Below, one piece after another: positions 56,512 through 64,000 of a stretch of DNA of 64,000 nt (position 1 is its first letter; the number at the start of each line of letters is the position of its first letter). A program made the translations under genes and the position numbers. The DNA is from Aeromonas cavernicola (GTDB lineage: Bacteria > Pseudomonadota > Gammaproteobacteria > Enterobacterales > Aeromonadaceae). The stretch spans positions 62,001 through 126,000 of the forward strand of contig NZ_PGGC01000005.1 of the NCBI RefSeq assembly GCF_002795305.1, in the 5' to 3' direction. Below the pieces are notes generated by a model that was given only the letters and a program-made list of their open reading frames with translations, had not been told where the DNA came from and ran no database searches.

Positions 56512-57507
56512 TTAGAAGCTAGCACCTAAGCTGAGGTAATGGCGCCACTCCCGATTATCGATGGAAATATCCGAGTCATTAATATTGAGGTGCATATCTT
56601 CCCAGTCTAAATCGCTCGATAACGAGAGTCGGACATGATGATTAAAGTAGTAGCGAAGCCCAATACTCCCTTTCATTAAGCGTTCTCGTGTTAGGTAGGA
56701 AGAGGGCTGGGCGATAAAGCGCTTGTACCCCCCTTTGCTAAATATCTCGATGTTTTCCTGCCACACTCTCAGCGGTTGGCGATAGTCCCAACCCACATTG
56801 AGCAAGGGGTAATTGATGATTCGCTCATCAAAAATCTTGATATTCGTGGTATCCCAGTAGCCCTCTTCGAAATAAGAACGGGCTAAGCCGGCTTGGATCA
56901 TTAATTCCAAACGATGACGTTTGTCATTCCAAAAGCGGTAGCCAGGGCCGATGGCATAGTCTAAGTCCATGTATCTTGAAGCCAGCATTTTGTAATTCAC
57001 ATCAATCCCCGAGCGAAGAAACCAATGTTGATCGAAGAAAAAGTCCAGCATTGGTTTTAACTGATACTCATGGCTGTTGGTGAGGTTGTTGGCGGTTTCA
57101 TAGATGTACTCACCATCTAGGCTGTAACGCCACTCGAGGCTAGAAACCTCAACGTTACCCTTGATGTTGACGTTATTGGTCTTGGTTTGGGTGTGTTTTA
57201 GTTTGACATTGAGATCGCTACTTCCTGTCCAGATCCAGGCATGCAGATCATCGGGTGCGAATGTCAGGAATTTCATCCCCGTCTTGACGGTGGGTTTGGG
57301 TTTATCTTCATTGGTCAGCCGCCACCGCTTAAGCGCAGAGCGCTTAACCGTAATTGTACTGCCATAAGGCAGGGTAATCCGAACCTGTGAATCACTGACG
57401 TTTTCTATGGTGCCAGTGAGTCGATCGCCATTGTGCATCCACAGCACATCGGCGGTGACGATCGGACTCATTACCAGCAGATACCCTAGCCATAGGTACT
57501 GTTTCAT
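56512..57507 (-). CDS. DUF481 outer-membrane protein (copy 2)
   Basis: This is a close paralogue of the protein encoded at 55298-56293 with identical length and layout: signal peptide (MKQYLWLGYLLVMSPIVTA), DVLWMHNGDRLTGTIENV, KRSALKRWRL, then the DUF481 barrel strands, ending SLGASF. The N-terminal 70 residues are the best conserved between the copies. Tandem duplication in one lineage is likely. A 218-base gap without a gene separates the copies, so each may have its own promoter. Confidence 0.86.
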   Translation of the reverse strand: MKQYLWLGYLLVMSPIVTADVLWMHNGDRLTGTIENVSDSQVRITLPYGSTITVKRSALKRWRLTNEDKPKPTVKTGMKFLTFAPDDLHAWIWTGSSDLNVKLKHTQTKTNNVNIKGNVEVSSLEWRYSLDGEYIYETANNLTNSHEYQLKPMLDFFFDQHWFLRSGIDVNYKMLASRYMDLDYAIGPGYRFWNDKRHRLELMIQAGLARSYFEEGYWDTTNIKIFDERIINYPLLNVGWDYRQPLRVWQENIEIFSKGGYKRFIAQPSSYLTRERLMKGSIGLRYYFNHHVRLSLSSDLDWEDMHLNINDSDISIDNREWRHYLSLGASF

Positions 57508-57744
57508 CGCACATCCTTGCAGAACATAGCAGCCATTTAACCACTGACTCTTTCCATATTAGCTCTGTCTAGGACGTGAGCTGGGGCGCCATCATGAAAC
57601 AGATCCACCTCATCGTAGCCTCACTGTGGGGGGAGATTGAGCTTGGCGGGCACAATGATGGCGCGCCATTGATTGACGATCCGGCGTGGTCATGGTCAAA
57701 TTTTCCCTTCATTAACAATGTGTCGGACACGACAGGGGGAAGAT

Positions 57745-58533
57745 ATGGAGATGGACGAGAGGTACATAGTCCCCGGCTTAGTGAGAGGGTTGAAGGCCTT
57801 GCAAGCCTTCAGTGACGAGCGCCGGGAGTTAAGTGTTTCTGAACTTGCCGACGCCATCGAGGTCAATCGCTCCAGTGCTTTTCGTATTATTTACACCCTA
57901 GAAAGCTGTGGTTTTTTGTATAAAGCCGAAGGCGCGCGCCGCTATCGCCTGAACTCGAAAGTGCTGGACTTAGGGTTTACCTATTTATCTGGGTTGGATT
58001 TACTGGAACCATCGCGGCCCATTATCCAGCGCTTGCGTGACGAGGTCACCATTGCTTGCCATCTGGTGATCCGCCAAGGGACAGAGATCGTCTTTGTCGA
58101 CCGTTATCAGGCAACCGGTCCTTTCACCAGCACGGTAGGGGTCGGTACTCGATGGCCTGCTCATGCCACCGTGACCGGGCAGCTGCTGTTATCTGACTTA
58201 TCTGATGAGGCTATTGTTGAGCTATACCGCGATTATCAGTGGGCAACCTACACCGAGGGAACCCCGCACAGTACCGCGTCATTACTGGCTTGTATTGCAG
58301 AGGTGCGCGGGCGACCAGCGCTGATCAGTTGGGGCTATTTTAATCCGGTTATGGCTGCCTGTTCGGCCCCGATCTACCGATTAAGTGACAACAGCATGAT
58401 TGCGTCGATTTCGGTAAGTTGTCCCTTAAGTAGTTTCCCCCGTGCTGAGTTTGAAGGACGGATCCAAGATAAAGTCATTCAGGCGGGCCACGATTTATCG
58501 CGAACGCTCAGTTTGAATAACGCCTATCCCTGA
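57745..58533 (+). CDS. IclR family transcriptional regulator
   Basis: The 262-residue protein has an N-terminal winged helix-turn-helix (LKALQAFSDERRELSVSELADAIEVNRSSAFRIIYTLESCGFL in pieces) and a C-terminal GAF-like effector domain (RDEVTIACHLVIRQGTEIVFVDRY, VGVGTRWPAHATVTGQLLLS). IclR members near aromatic degradation genes (PcaR, PobR) sense pathway compounds. The start at 57745 has GGGGGAAG upstream; a longer frame from 57673 has none. It precedes the Rieske cluster on the same strand and is its likely regulator. Confidence 0.92.
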   Translation: MEMDERYIVPGLVRGLKALQAFSDERRELSVSELADAIEVNRSSAFRIIYTLESCGFLYKAEGARRYRLNSKVLDLGFTYLSGLDLLEPSRPIIQRLRDEVTIACHLVIRQGTEIVFVDRYQATGPFTSTVGVGTRWPAHATVTGQLLLSDLSDEAIVELYRDYQWATYTEGTPHSTASLLACIAEVRGRPALISWGYFNPVMAACSAPIYRLSDNSMIASISVSCPLSSFPRAEFEGRIQDKVIQAGHDLSRTLSLNNAYP

Positions 58534-58921
58534 TCAACCGTGAATCCAGTGTTATGCCATGCGTCATTGCATGGCCTCCTGCTTATCTTCCCCTCTTAAT
58601 TGCCCTTGGTCATAGCAAGATGTTGGTGGCCGATTGTTATCGCCCCTCGCCTTGCCATCTTGCTCACCGGTTACAAAATCGCTGCTCACGGGCCTCGGGG
58701 CTGGTGTCCGCGTCCATTCATTCACCATCGCGAAGCGGTGGCTTTGTGCTCCCCTAATAACCCCATTCATCATTATTTTCCTTTTAATTCAAATGCATAC
58801 TTTTCTTTTTGTGGTTACCAAGGTGACGGGGTGTCCTGCCTCTGCATTCATGCAGAAGGTGGGCTGATGGCCTTGTTAGGGCTGGCGGGCATTACAAATT
58901 TAACAAAAACAAAACATCTCA
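58534..58921. other. Gap between the IclR gene and the Rieske operon
   Basis: A hairpin, GCCATGC (58556-58562) with GCATGGC (58569-58575), follows the regulator gene and could end its transcript. A 14-base palindrome, CTGCAT-TC-ATGCAG (58842-58855), lies about 80 bases before the operon promoter. Open frames in this stretch have no supporting signals. Confidence 0.4.
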
Positions 58922-58984
58922 TTGACACCACTTAAACCTAACGTTTATTTTGTTCGCATATGAAATGATGTTTTAAATGCGAAC
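58922..58984 (+). promoter_or_regulatory. Promoter and inverted-repeat operator of the Rieske operon
   Basis: A perfect -35 TTGACA (58922-58927) with TTTATT/TTATTT at 58944-58950 as -10 (16-17 base spacer) is followed at once by two perfect 8-bp arms, GTTCGCAT (58952-58959) and ATGCGAAC (58977-58984), 25 bases apart centre to centre. The arms bracket the expected start of transcription, so a bound dimer pair would repress. The encoded IclR protein is the obvious candidate. Confidence 0.55.
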
Positions 58985-58997
58985 TTTGGAGCGTGGT

Positions 58998-59306
58998 ATG
59001 AGTTGGGTGTCAGTTTGTAAAGTGAATGCCATCTCGGATGAGAGCCCAGTGGCAATCAAGGTGGGAGAGAAAGAGATCGGGATCTTTATGGTTGAGGGGC
59101 AACTCCATGCCATTGAGGATATTTGCCCCCACGCTTATGCCCTGCTCACGGAAGGATTCATCGAAGGACGCACGATCGAGTGCCCGCTGCATGAGGCCAT
59201 CTTCGATATTCCCACCGGCAAACTGCAAAGCGGCCCAGGTTGCCGCGATCTGACCACCTATGAGGTACGCATCGAAGGTGATGACGTACTGCTGCACCTA
59301 GCTTGA
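58998..59306 (+). CDS. Rieske [2Fe-2S] ferredoxin of an aromatic ring dioxygenase
   Basis: This 102-residue small electron-transfer protein has Rieske ligands C43, H45, C62 and H65 (CPH then CPLH) and the usual GFIEGRTIECPLHEAIFDIPTGK surroundings. It passes electrons from the ferredoxin reductase encoded at 62447 to the oxygenase encoded at 59651. Start 58998 has GGAG six bases upstream. An ATG at 58977 would fall inside the operator repeat. First gene of the operon. Confidence 0.93.
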   Translation: MSWVSVCKVNAISDESPVAIKVGEKEIGIFMVEGQLHAIEDICPHAYALLTEGFIEGRTIECPLHEAIFDIPTGKLQSGPGCRDLTTYEVRIEGDDVLLHLA

Positions 59307-59320
59307 CGAGGAAGCACTTC

Positions 59321-59620
59321 ATGGAACATTTCAATCCCAAACTGGCCGCTTGGTTGAGTAAGGCGCCCAGTACCGAGGCGGGGCTCAACAATATTCAGAT
59401 CCCCGGCAAGAGCACCAATCTGGTGTGGCAGAACCGTTACCGCGAGCCGACCCGCTATGAGTTGGAACTGGTCAGCCAACTGGAGAGGGCGTTTGCCGAG
59501 GGCATCACCGAATTAGCGTCCCTTGTCGCTGCGCTTAATCAATGGGGATTGCGCAACGAAGCCGGTGAAGCGTGGAGCTGCGCCAGTTTTCAAGATGAGA
59601 TGGCCCGCCTCGGTTACTGA
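59321..59620 (+). CDS. Small recombinase-like/HTH-type protein in Rieske operon
   Basis: This 99-residue soluble protein starts at 59321 with GAGGAAG upstream. It has an NLVWQNRYREPTRYELELVSQLERAF segment and a C-terminal part with WGLRNEAGEAWSCASFQDEMARLG. The last portion resembles the recombinase-domain pattern in which a new-gene hairpin is recognised (asN-x-x-G-x-x-T/S-G-x-x-W-x-x-x-x-V), as seen in serine recombinases, but no catalytic domain is present. Similar short proteins occur beside Rieske oxygenase genes in other proteobacteria, to my recollection. Its role is unknown: it could be regulatory or an assembly factor. Confidence 0.6.
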   Translation: MEHFNPKLAAWLSKAPSTEAGLNNIQIPGKSTNLVWQNRYREPTRYELELVSQLERAFAEGITELASLVAALNQWGLRNEAGEAWSCASFQDEMARLGY

Positions 59621-59650
59621 GTCGGCAGCACAGAGATCGAGGAGAGCGTC

Positions 59651-60685
59651 ATGAAGCAACAGAGTGCAGTAGAGCAGCATCTAAATCGGGGCCTGAAGGA
59701 TCTGTGGTATCCGGTGGTGGCCAGTTGGGAGGTGGGCACCAGCCCAGTGGGCATCACCCGGCTGGGGGAAAATATCGTGTTATGGCGCGATACAAACGGC
59801 CAGGTCAACGCGCTGGAAGACCGCTGCCCGCATCGGGGGGCTCGCCTCTCCTTGGGGTGGAATTTAGGAGATCGGGTGGCCTGCTGGTATCACGGGGTCG
59901 AGGTCAATGGCGCGGGGGTGGTGACCGATGTGCCGGCGGTCGATGCCTGCCCCATGACCGGCAGCAAGTGTCTGCGCTCGTATCCTGTGGTTGAAAAACA
60001 GGGAGCCATCTTCCTGTGGTTTGGGCTGGATGCCAACAGCGAGCCGGCTGAGCTGATGTTGCCTGAGCAGCTAGAAAGTGAGGAGTGGAGCAGCTTCTTG
60101 TGTCAGGCCGATTGGGCGGTCAACTACCGCTATGCGGTGGATAACGTGATGGACCCGATGCACGGCAGCTATCTGCACGGCACCTCCCACTCGATGGCGG
60201 AGGGGGACAAGAGCGCCGACATGCGGGCTCGTAACACGGAGCAGGGCTTTATTTTCGAAAAGACCGGACAAAGTGGCGTCAACTTCGACTGGGTGGAGTT
60301 TGGCAGCAGTGGCGCCTTCTGGCTGCGCTTGTCGATCCCCTATCGGCAGCAGTTTGGCCCAGGTGGTGAGTTTTGGATCGTTGGCTTCGCCACCCCCATT
60401 GATGAGCACCATACCCGAGTATTTTTCTGGCGGGCCCGCAAGGTCAGCGGTTGGCAGCGCGATGTGTGGCGCTTTCTTTATCGCAATCATCTGGAAAAGC
60501 TGCATTGGGATGTGCTGGAGCAAGACCGGATTGTGCTGGAGCAGATGGCGCCCAATGCCCGTGACCATGAGTTTTTGTATCAGCACGACGTGGGTCTGTC
60601 TCGGCTGCGCCGACTGATGAAGAAGATGGCTGAACAGCAGTTAGCGCAGCTGCAGGTCAAAGAAGAGGCCCTGAGTGATGCATAA
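59651..60685 (+). CDS. Rieske non-heme iron oxygenase alpha subunit
   Basis: The 344-residue enzyme has an N-terminal Rieske domain with C59, H61, C78 and H81 (CPHRG and CWYHG) and a C-terminal catalytic domain. Its mononuclear iron is bound by H171 and H176 in DPMHGSYLHG, with D168 placed as the bridging aspartate. There is no separate beta subunit gene, and the length and motifs fit the phthalate/vanillate-type single-subunit group. It adds oxygen to an aromatic or related ring. The SDR and extradiol genes that follow suggest a dihydroxylation. Substrate unknown. Confidence 0.92.
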   Translation: MKQQSAVEQHLNRGLKDLWYPVVASWEVGTSPVGITRLGENIVLWRDTNGQVNALEDRCPHRGARLSLGWNLGDRVACWYHGVEVNGAGVVTDVPAVDACPMTGSKCLRSYPVVEKQGAIFLWFGLDANSEPAELMLPEQLESEEWSSFLCQADWAVNYRYAVDNVMDPMHGSYLHGTSHSMAEGDKSADMRARNTEQGFIFEKTGQSGVNFDWVEFGSSGAFWLRLSIPYRQQFGPGGEFWIVGFATPIDEHHTRVFFWRARKVSGWQRDVWRFLYRNHLEKLHWDVLEQDRIVLEQMAPNARDHEFLYQHDVGLSRLRRLMKKMAEQQLAQLQVKEEALSDA

Positions 60686-61436
60686 GTTGCTAGCGGGCAA
60701 GCGCCTGTTGATCACTGGGGCTGCCAGAGGGCTCGGGCTGGCATTTGCTGACGCCGCATGCGCGGCGGGGGCCAAGGTGGTGATGGCGGATATTCTGGTC
60801 GAGCAGGTACTAGCCGAAGCTGCATCGTTAGCCGCGCAGGGTCAGATGGCCCATGGGGTGGCGCTCGATTTAGCCGACCCTGACTCGATAACCCACTGCG
60901 CAAATGAGGCGGCCCGCCTGTTGGGTGGGCTGGATGGCTTGGTCAACTGCGGCGCGATTGCCACCGGTATTGGTGGGGTCGATATGCTGGAGTTGGATAT
61001 GGCGGTGTGGGATCGGGTGATGCAGGTCAATGTGCGCGGCAGTTGGCTGATGACGCGGGCGGTGGTGCCTCATCTTAAAGCGGCGGGGGCGGGCAAGGTG
61101 GTGAATATCGCCTCCGACACCGCGCTGTGGGGGGCCCCCCGCTTAATGGCCTATGTCGCCAGTAAAGGGGCTTTGCTTGCCATGACCCGGTCCATGGCCC
61201 GTGAACTGGGTGAATACAACATCTGTGTCAACGCCGTGAGCCCTGGCCTGACCTTGGTGGAGGCGACTGCCTATGTGCCTGCGGCCCGCCATCAACACTA
61301 TATCGACGGGCGCGCCATTAATCGGCCGCAACTACCGGAGGATGTGAACGGCACTGTGCTCTATCTGCTGTCGGATCTTGCCTCCTTTGTCACGGGTCAG
61401 AATCTGCCGGTGAATGGCGGGTTTGTCTGCAACTGA
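60678..61436 (+). CDS. Short-chain dehydrogenase/reductase (probable diol dehydrogenase)
   Basis: The 252-residue enzyme has the NAD(P)-binding motif LITGAARGLGLAF, the GLVNCGAIA segment, catalytic Ser in NIASDTALWG and YVASK (Tyr and Lys). In this context it most likely oxidises a cis-dihydrodiol made by the oxygenase to a catechol. The ATG at 60678 overlaps the oxygenase stop by 8 bases; a GTG at 60675 is also possible. Confidence 0.9.
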   Translation: MHKLLAGKRLLITGAARGLGLAFADAACAAGAKVVMADILVEQVLAEAASLAAQGQMAHGVALDLADPDSITHCANEAARLLGGLDGLVNCGAIATGIGGVDMLELDMAVWDRVMQVNVRGSWLMTRAVVPHLKAAGAGKVVNIASDTALWGAPRLMAYVASKGALLAMTRSMARELGEYNICVNAVSPGLTLVEATAYVPAARHQHYIDGRAINRPQLPEDVNGTVLYLLSDLASFVTGQNLPVNGGFVCN

Positions 61437-61504
61437 CCCGCCCGATCCTGGGCAGTCGCTTATCCACCCGCCGACTAAACGGTCGAGCCTAATTACAAGA
61501 GAAT

Positions 61505-62443
61505 ATGAACATGAAGATAACAGGAATTGAGGCCCTGAAATTCGGGGTGGTTGAGCGAGCCAAGGCCACCGCGTTTTTGGCCGACTTTGGGCTCAGTCGG
61601 GCTGCTAGTGATATCGCTGGGGCGGATCTGTTTCTCACCTTGAATCACAGTCGTGTCTATCTGTTTGATGTCGATGATCCACGCTTGCCGGCGCCCTTTG
61701 AACCGGGCTCGACTTTGCGTGAAGTGGTGTGGGGGGTGGCCAGTGCCGCCTGTTTAAGCCAACTGGCAGAGCGTCTGGCGGACGATCCTTCACTGAGCCG
61801 CGAGGCCGATTGCCTCCGTTGCCAAGACCCTAACGGCATGACGCTGCGCTTTCAACTGGGGGGGCTGCGCTCGGTTGAGCTAGCGGTGGCGCCGATTAAC
61901 CAGCACGGTGATATTCGTCGGGTCAATGAGGCGAGTCCCGTCTATGAGCGGGGGGAACCGATCGGGATTGGGCATGTGGTGTTTTTCACCCCAGATTTAG
62001 CGACCACCGAGGCCTTTTATCGGGATCGACTCGGCTTTCATCTCTCCGACAGCTATCAGGGCAAGGGCGCCTTCATGCGCTGCGCCGGCCAAGGGCACCA
62101 CCATGATCTGTTCTTGTTGCATGTGCCGGGTAAATCCGCAGGGCTCAATCATGTGGCCTTTACGGTGCGTGACATTCATGAAGTGATTGGCGCAGGGATG
62201 GCGATGAATCGTCATGGCTGGTCCACCTTTATTGGCCCGGGCCGTCACCCCATTTCGTCGGCGTACTTCTGGTATGTCAACAGCCCACTGGGCGGGGCAT
62301 TCGAGTACTACACCAATGACGATTACCTGACCGAGGCGTGGCAGCCTCGCACCATGGAGCACAGCTTGGCACTCTTTACGGAGTGGGCTGTCGAGGGGGG
62401 GCTCGATGGCCACACTCGGCGGCAGATCAAGCAGGAGGCCTGA
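61505..62443 (+). CDS. VOC-family extradiol ring-cleavage dioxygenase
   Basis: The 312-residue protein has two vicinal-oxygen-chelate modules. The second keeps the iron ligands of type I extradiol enzymes: His in GIGHVVFFTPD, His in GLNHVAFTV and Glu in GGAFEYYTND. It should cleave a catechol-like ring next to the hydroxyls. It may act on the product of the SDR enzyme. A 68-base gap precedes it; the reductase gene follows after 3 bases. Confidence 0.88.
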   Translation: MNMKITGIEALKFGVVERAKATAFLADFGLSRAASDIAGADLFLTLNHSRVYLFDVDDPRLPAPFEPGSTLREVVWGVASAACLSQLAERLADDPSLSREADCLRCQDPNGMTLRFQLGGLRSVELAVAPINQHGDIRRVNEASPVYERGEPIGIGHVVFFTPDLATTEAFYRDRLGFHLSDSYQGKGAFMRCAGQGHHHDLFLLHVPGKSAGLNHVAFTVRDIHEVIGAGMAMNRHGWSTFIGPGRHPISSAYFWYVNSPLGGAFEYYTNDDYLTEAWQPRTMEHSLALFTEWAVEGGLDGHTRRQIKQEA

Positions 62444-62446
62444 GCC

Positions 62447-63667
62447 ATGCATCCAGACATTCGCCGTATCGTGATCATTGGTGCCGGACAAGCAAGCGCT
62501 TGGGCAGCTCATACGCTGCGCCAACAAGGGTATATGGGGCGCCTGTCGGTGATCTCTGCCGAAGCGCAGGTGTTTTATGAGCGGCCGCCGCTCTCCAAAC
62601 AGGTGCTGGCAGGCACCATGGCGCCGGCAGCGCTGCAGCTCTTTTCAGAGGAGGCGATCGCCGAGTTAGCTATTGATTGGCACAAGCCGGTGTTGGCCAC
62701 CGCCATCGACCCGCAGCAACGGCAAGTGCACTTGGCCAACGGGGTGTGTCTGGCCTACGACAAATTGCTGATCGCCACCGGCAGTCGGGCCCGTGTGCCG
62801 GTCTCTGATTGGTTGGGGTTGGCGCAGGTAGTGACGCTGCGCACCCTTGACGATGCCGCTCGGTTGCGTGAGCGGCTGCTGCCTGGCCAGCGTTTGGCCA
62901 TTTTGGGCGGCGGCTGGATTGGCCTTGAGGTGGCGGCGACGGCGCGATCACTGGGGGTAGCTGTCAGTTTGTTTGAACAGGGGAATCGCTTGTGCGCGCG
63001 CAGCGTGCGCCCTGAGCTCTCGGCGTTTCTGCTGCAACTGCATCAAGAGCAGGGAGTTGACGTGCAGCTGGCGTGTGGCGCCATCGACTTGGTGGCCACG
63101 GATTCTGGCGTAGTACAGCTGTGGCGAGCCGACCAGTGCATCGGCGAAGTGGACACCGTGGTGGTCGGGGCGGGGGCCGAGATTGCCTGCGAACTTGGCC
63201 GAGATGCTGGCTTGGCGGTTAATCACGGGCTGCTAGTCGATGAGTTTGGCCGCACCTCACACCCCGATATTTATGCCGCAGGGGATGTGGCCGTTCACCC
63301 TGAACTCGGCGTGTGTGTGCAGTCATGGGCGAATGCCCAGCATCAGGCCATCAGTGCGGCCAAGTCGATGTTGGGTGAACCTTGCGAGTATCGGGACCCG
63401 CTCTGGATCTGGTCGGATCAATACCAGTGCAATATTCAGATGTTAGGCACGCCAGCCAATCAGGCCAGTCGCTTGGTGGAACGCATTGTTAGCGAGCAGC
63501 AGCGGGCTTTTATCTACCTGGATGAAGAGAACCGGTTGACGTCCATGGTGACGATCAACGATGCCAAGCTGATGAAGCTTGGCAAGCGCTGGCTCAAGAG
63601 CGGCACTGTGTTGCCTGCGGCGCAATTGGCCGATCCTGCCGCCAACATGATGGCATTGAAACCCTAA
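62447..63667 (+). CDS. FAD-dependent ferredoxin reductase
   Basis: The 406-residue flavoprotein has the FAD-binding GxGxxxA motif IIGAGQASAWAA, RPPLSKQVL, LLIATGSRARV, the NADH-binding LAILGGGWIGLEVAA and the C-terminal FAD segment DIYAAGDVAVHP. This is the BphA4/TodA-type reductase that moves electrons from NADH to the Rieske ferredoxin encoded at 58998. Confidence 0.93.
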   Translation: MHPDIRRIVIIGAGQASAWAAHTLRQQGYMGRLSVISAEAQVFYERPPLSKQVLAGTMAPAALQLFSEEAIAELAIDWHKPVLATAIDPQQRQVHLANGVCLAYDKLLIATGSRARVPVSDWLGLAQVVTLRTLDDAARLRERLLPGQRLAILGGGWIGLEVAATARSLGVAVSLFEQGNRLCARSVRPELSAFLLQLHQEQGVDVQLACGAIDLVATDSGVVQLWRADQCIGEVDTVVVGAGAEIACELGRDAGLAVNHGLLVDEFGRTSHPDIYAAGDVAVHPELGVCVQSWANAQHQAISAAKSMLGEPCEYRDPLWIWSDQYQCNIQMLGTPANQASRLVERIVSEQQRAFIYLDEENRLTSMVTINDAKLMKLGKRWLKSGTVLPAAQLADPAANMMALKP

Positions 63668-63690
63668 CAGGACGATAAGGTTAAACACCT

Positions 63691-64000
63691 ATGGAAAGCA
63701 TAAAAGAAACCCTGGTGATGGCGGAGCAGCCGGCCACTGCCAGCCTGCTCAAGCAGTGGTCGATCTCCGTCGTGCTGATGGTTTGTGTGGTGCTGGCCTT
63801 CTTTGACAAGATCAGCATTGCGGTGCTGTTCTCTGACCCCACCTTTCAAGATGCGATGGGTATCGGGGCTGACAAAACCCGGCTGGGCTGGCTGATGAGC
63901 AGCTTCTTGCTGGCTTATGGCCTCTCGTCGGTCTGCTTAAGTTTCATTGGCGACATCATCAACCCGCGCACCTGTTTACTGGTGAGTGTGGCGGCGTGGG
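63691..64000 (+). CDS. MFS transporter (5' part, runs off the window)
   Basis: About 103 codons are present. The N-terminus is a short polar tail, then a membrane helix (ISVVLMVCVVLAFFDKISIAVLF) with the DK pair common in the anion/proton symporter (aromatic acid) MFS group. A second helix begins at LGWLMSSFLLAYGLSSV. It probably imports the aromatic substrate or an intermediate. The ATG at 63691 is 23 bases after the reductase stop. Confidence 0.85.
   Translation, partial: MESIKETLVMAEQPATASLLKQWSISVVLMVCVVLAFFDKISIAVLFSDPTFQDAMGIGADKTRLGWLMSSFLLAYGLSSVCLSFIGDIINPRTCLLVSVAAW

Noticed and set aside
58534-58935. Possible small genes before the Rieske operon
   Set aside because: Three overlapping frames without ribosome sites; the region reads better as regulatory.

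Overview
The window looks like a chromosomal segment of a polar-flagellated gammaproteobacterium. It most resembles Aeromonadales (Aeromonas-like relatives). The gene orders hexR-pykA next to glk, SYLF protein then fliE, and fliEFGHIJKLMNOPQR-flhBAFG-fliA-cheYZAB-motCD-parC-parP-cheW-DUF2802-ccm are those known from Aeromonas/Vibrio/Shewanella/Pseudomonas-type polar flagellar loci. The base composition is lower in GC than typical Aeromonas, so the genus is not certain. No rRNA, tRNA, CRISPR array, insertion sequence or phage gene was seen.

Layout. 1-8.1 kb: the end of an upstream gene with its terminator, a GNAT acetyltransferase, pdxH, a small secreted protein, two tandem paralogous secreted zinc metalloproteases of the HExxHxxxxxH type with GlyGly-CTERM tails, a DUF3297 protein between them, and an RsmB/NOP-type RNA methyltransferase. 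8.4-18.1 kb: the lipoprotein BamE, a MATE exporter, a LysR regulator, a serine transporter (sdaC), and a carbohydrate block of glk, the RpiR-family repressor hexR and pykA, then a SYLF-domain protein. 18.3-45.9 kb: one long co-directional flagellar and chemotaxis locus with two recognisable sigma-54 promoters, before fliE and before flhA. It encodes the basal body and export apparatus, the polar placement pair FlhF/FlhG, FliA, the Che core, an extra MotA/MotB-like stator, and the polar array partitioning proteins ParC/ParP. cheZ in this otherwise intact locus is broken by an in-frame stop and a frameshift, and two residues of its signature motif are also changed. 46.0-53.2 kb: the complete ccmABCDEF-dsbE-ccmH-ccmI cytochrome c maturation operon.

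53.3-57.5 kb: the lipid-asymmetry lipoprotein MlaA, a MaoC-type enoyl-CoA hydratase with a FadR-like operator in its promoter, and two tandem DUF481 outer-membrane proteins. 57.7-64 kb: an accessory, visibly GC-richer catabolic cluster. It has an IclR regulator, then a Rieske ferredoxin, a small protein with recombinase/HTH-like character, a Rieske oxygenase alpha subunit, an SDR dehydrogenase, an extradiol-type VOC dioxygenase, a ferredoxin reductase and the start of an MFS transporter. Together these form a plausible route that hydroxylates an aromatic ring, rearomatises the diol and cleaves the ring. The substrate cannot be read from the sequence.

The most noteworthy items are the decayed cheZ beside a CheA with three copies of an acidic motif resembling CheZ's own C-terminal peptide, the Rieske operon with its recombinase-like small protein and inverted-repeat operator, the pair of sortable metalloproteases, the FadR-like site before maoC, and the low-complexity tracts in fliK (CAG) and fliH (GxxxG).
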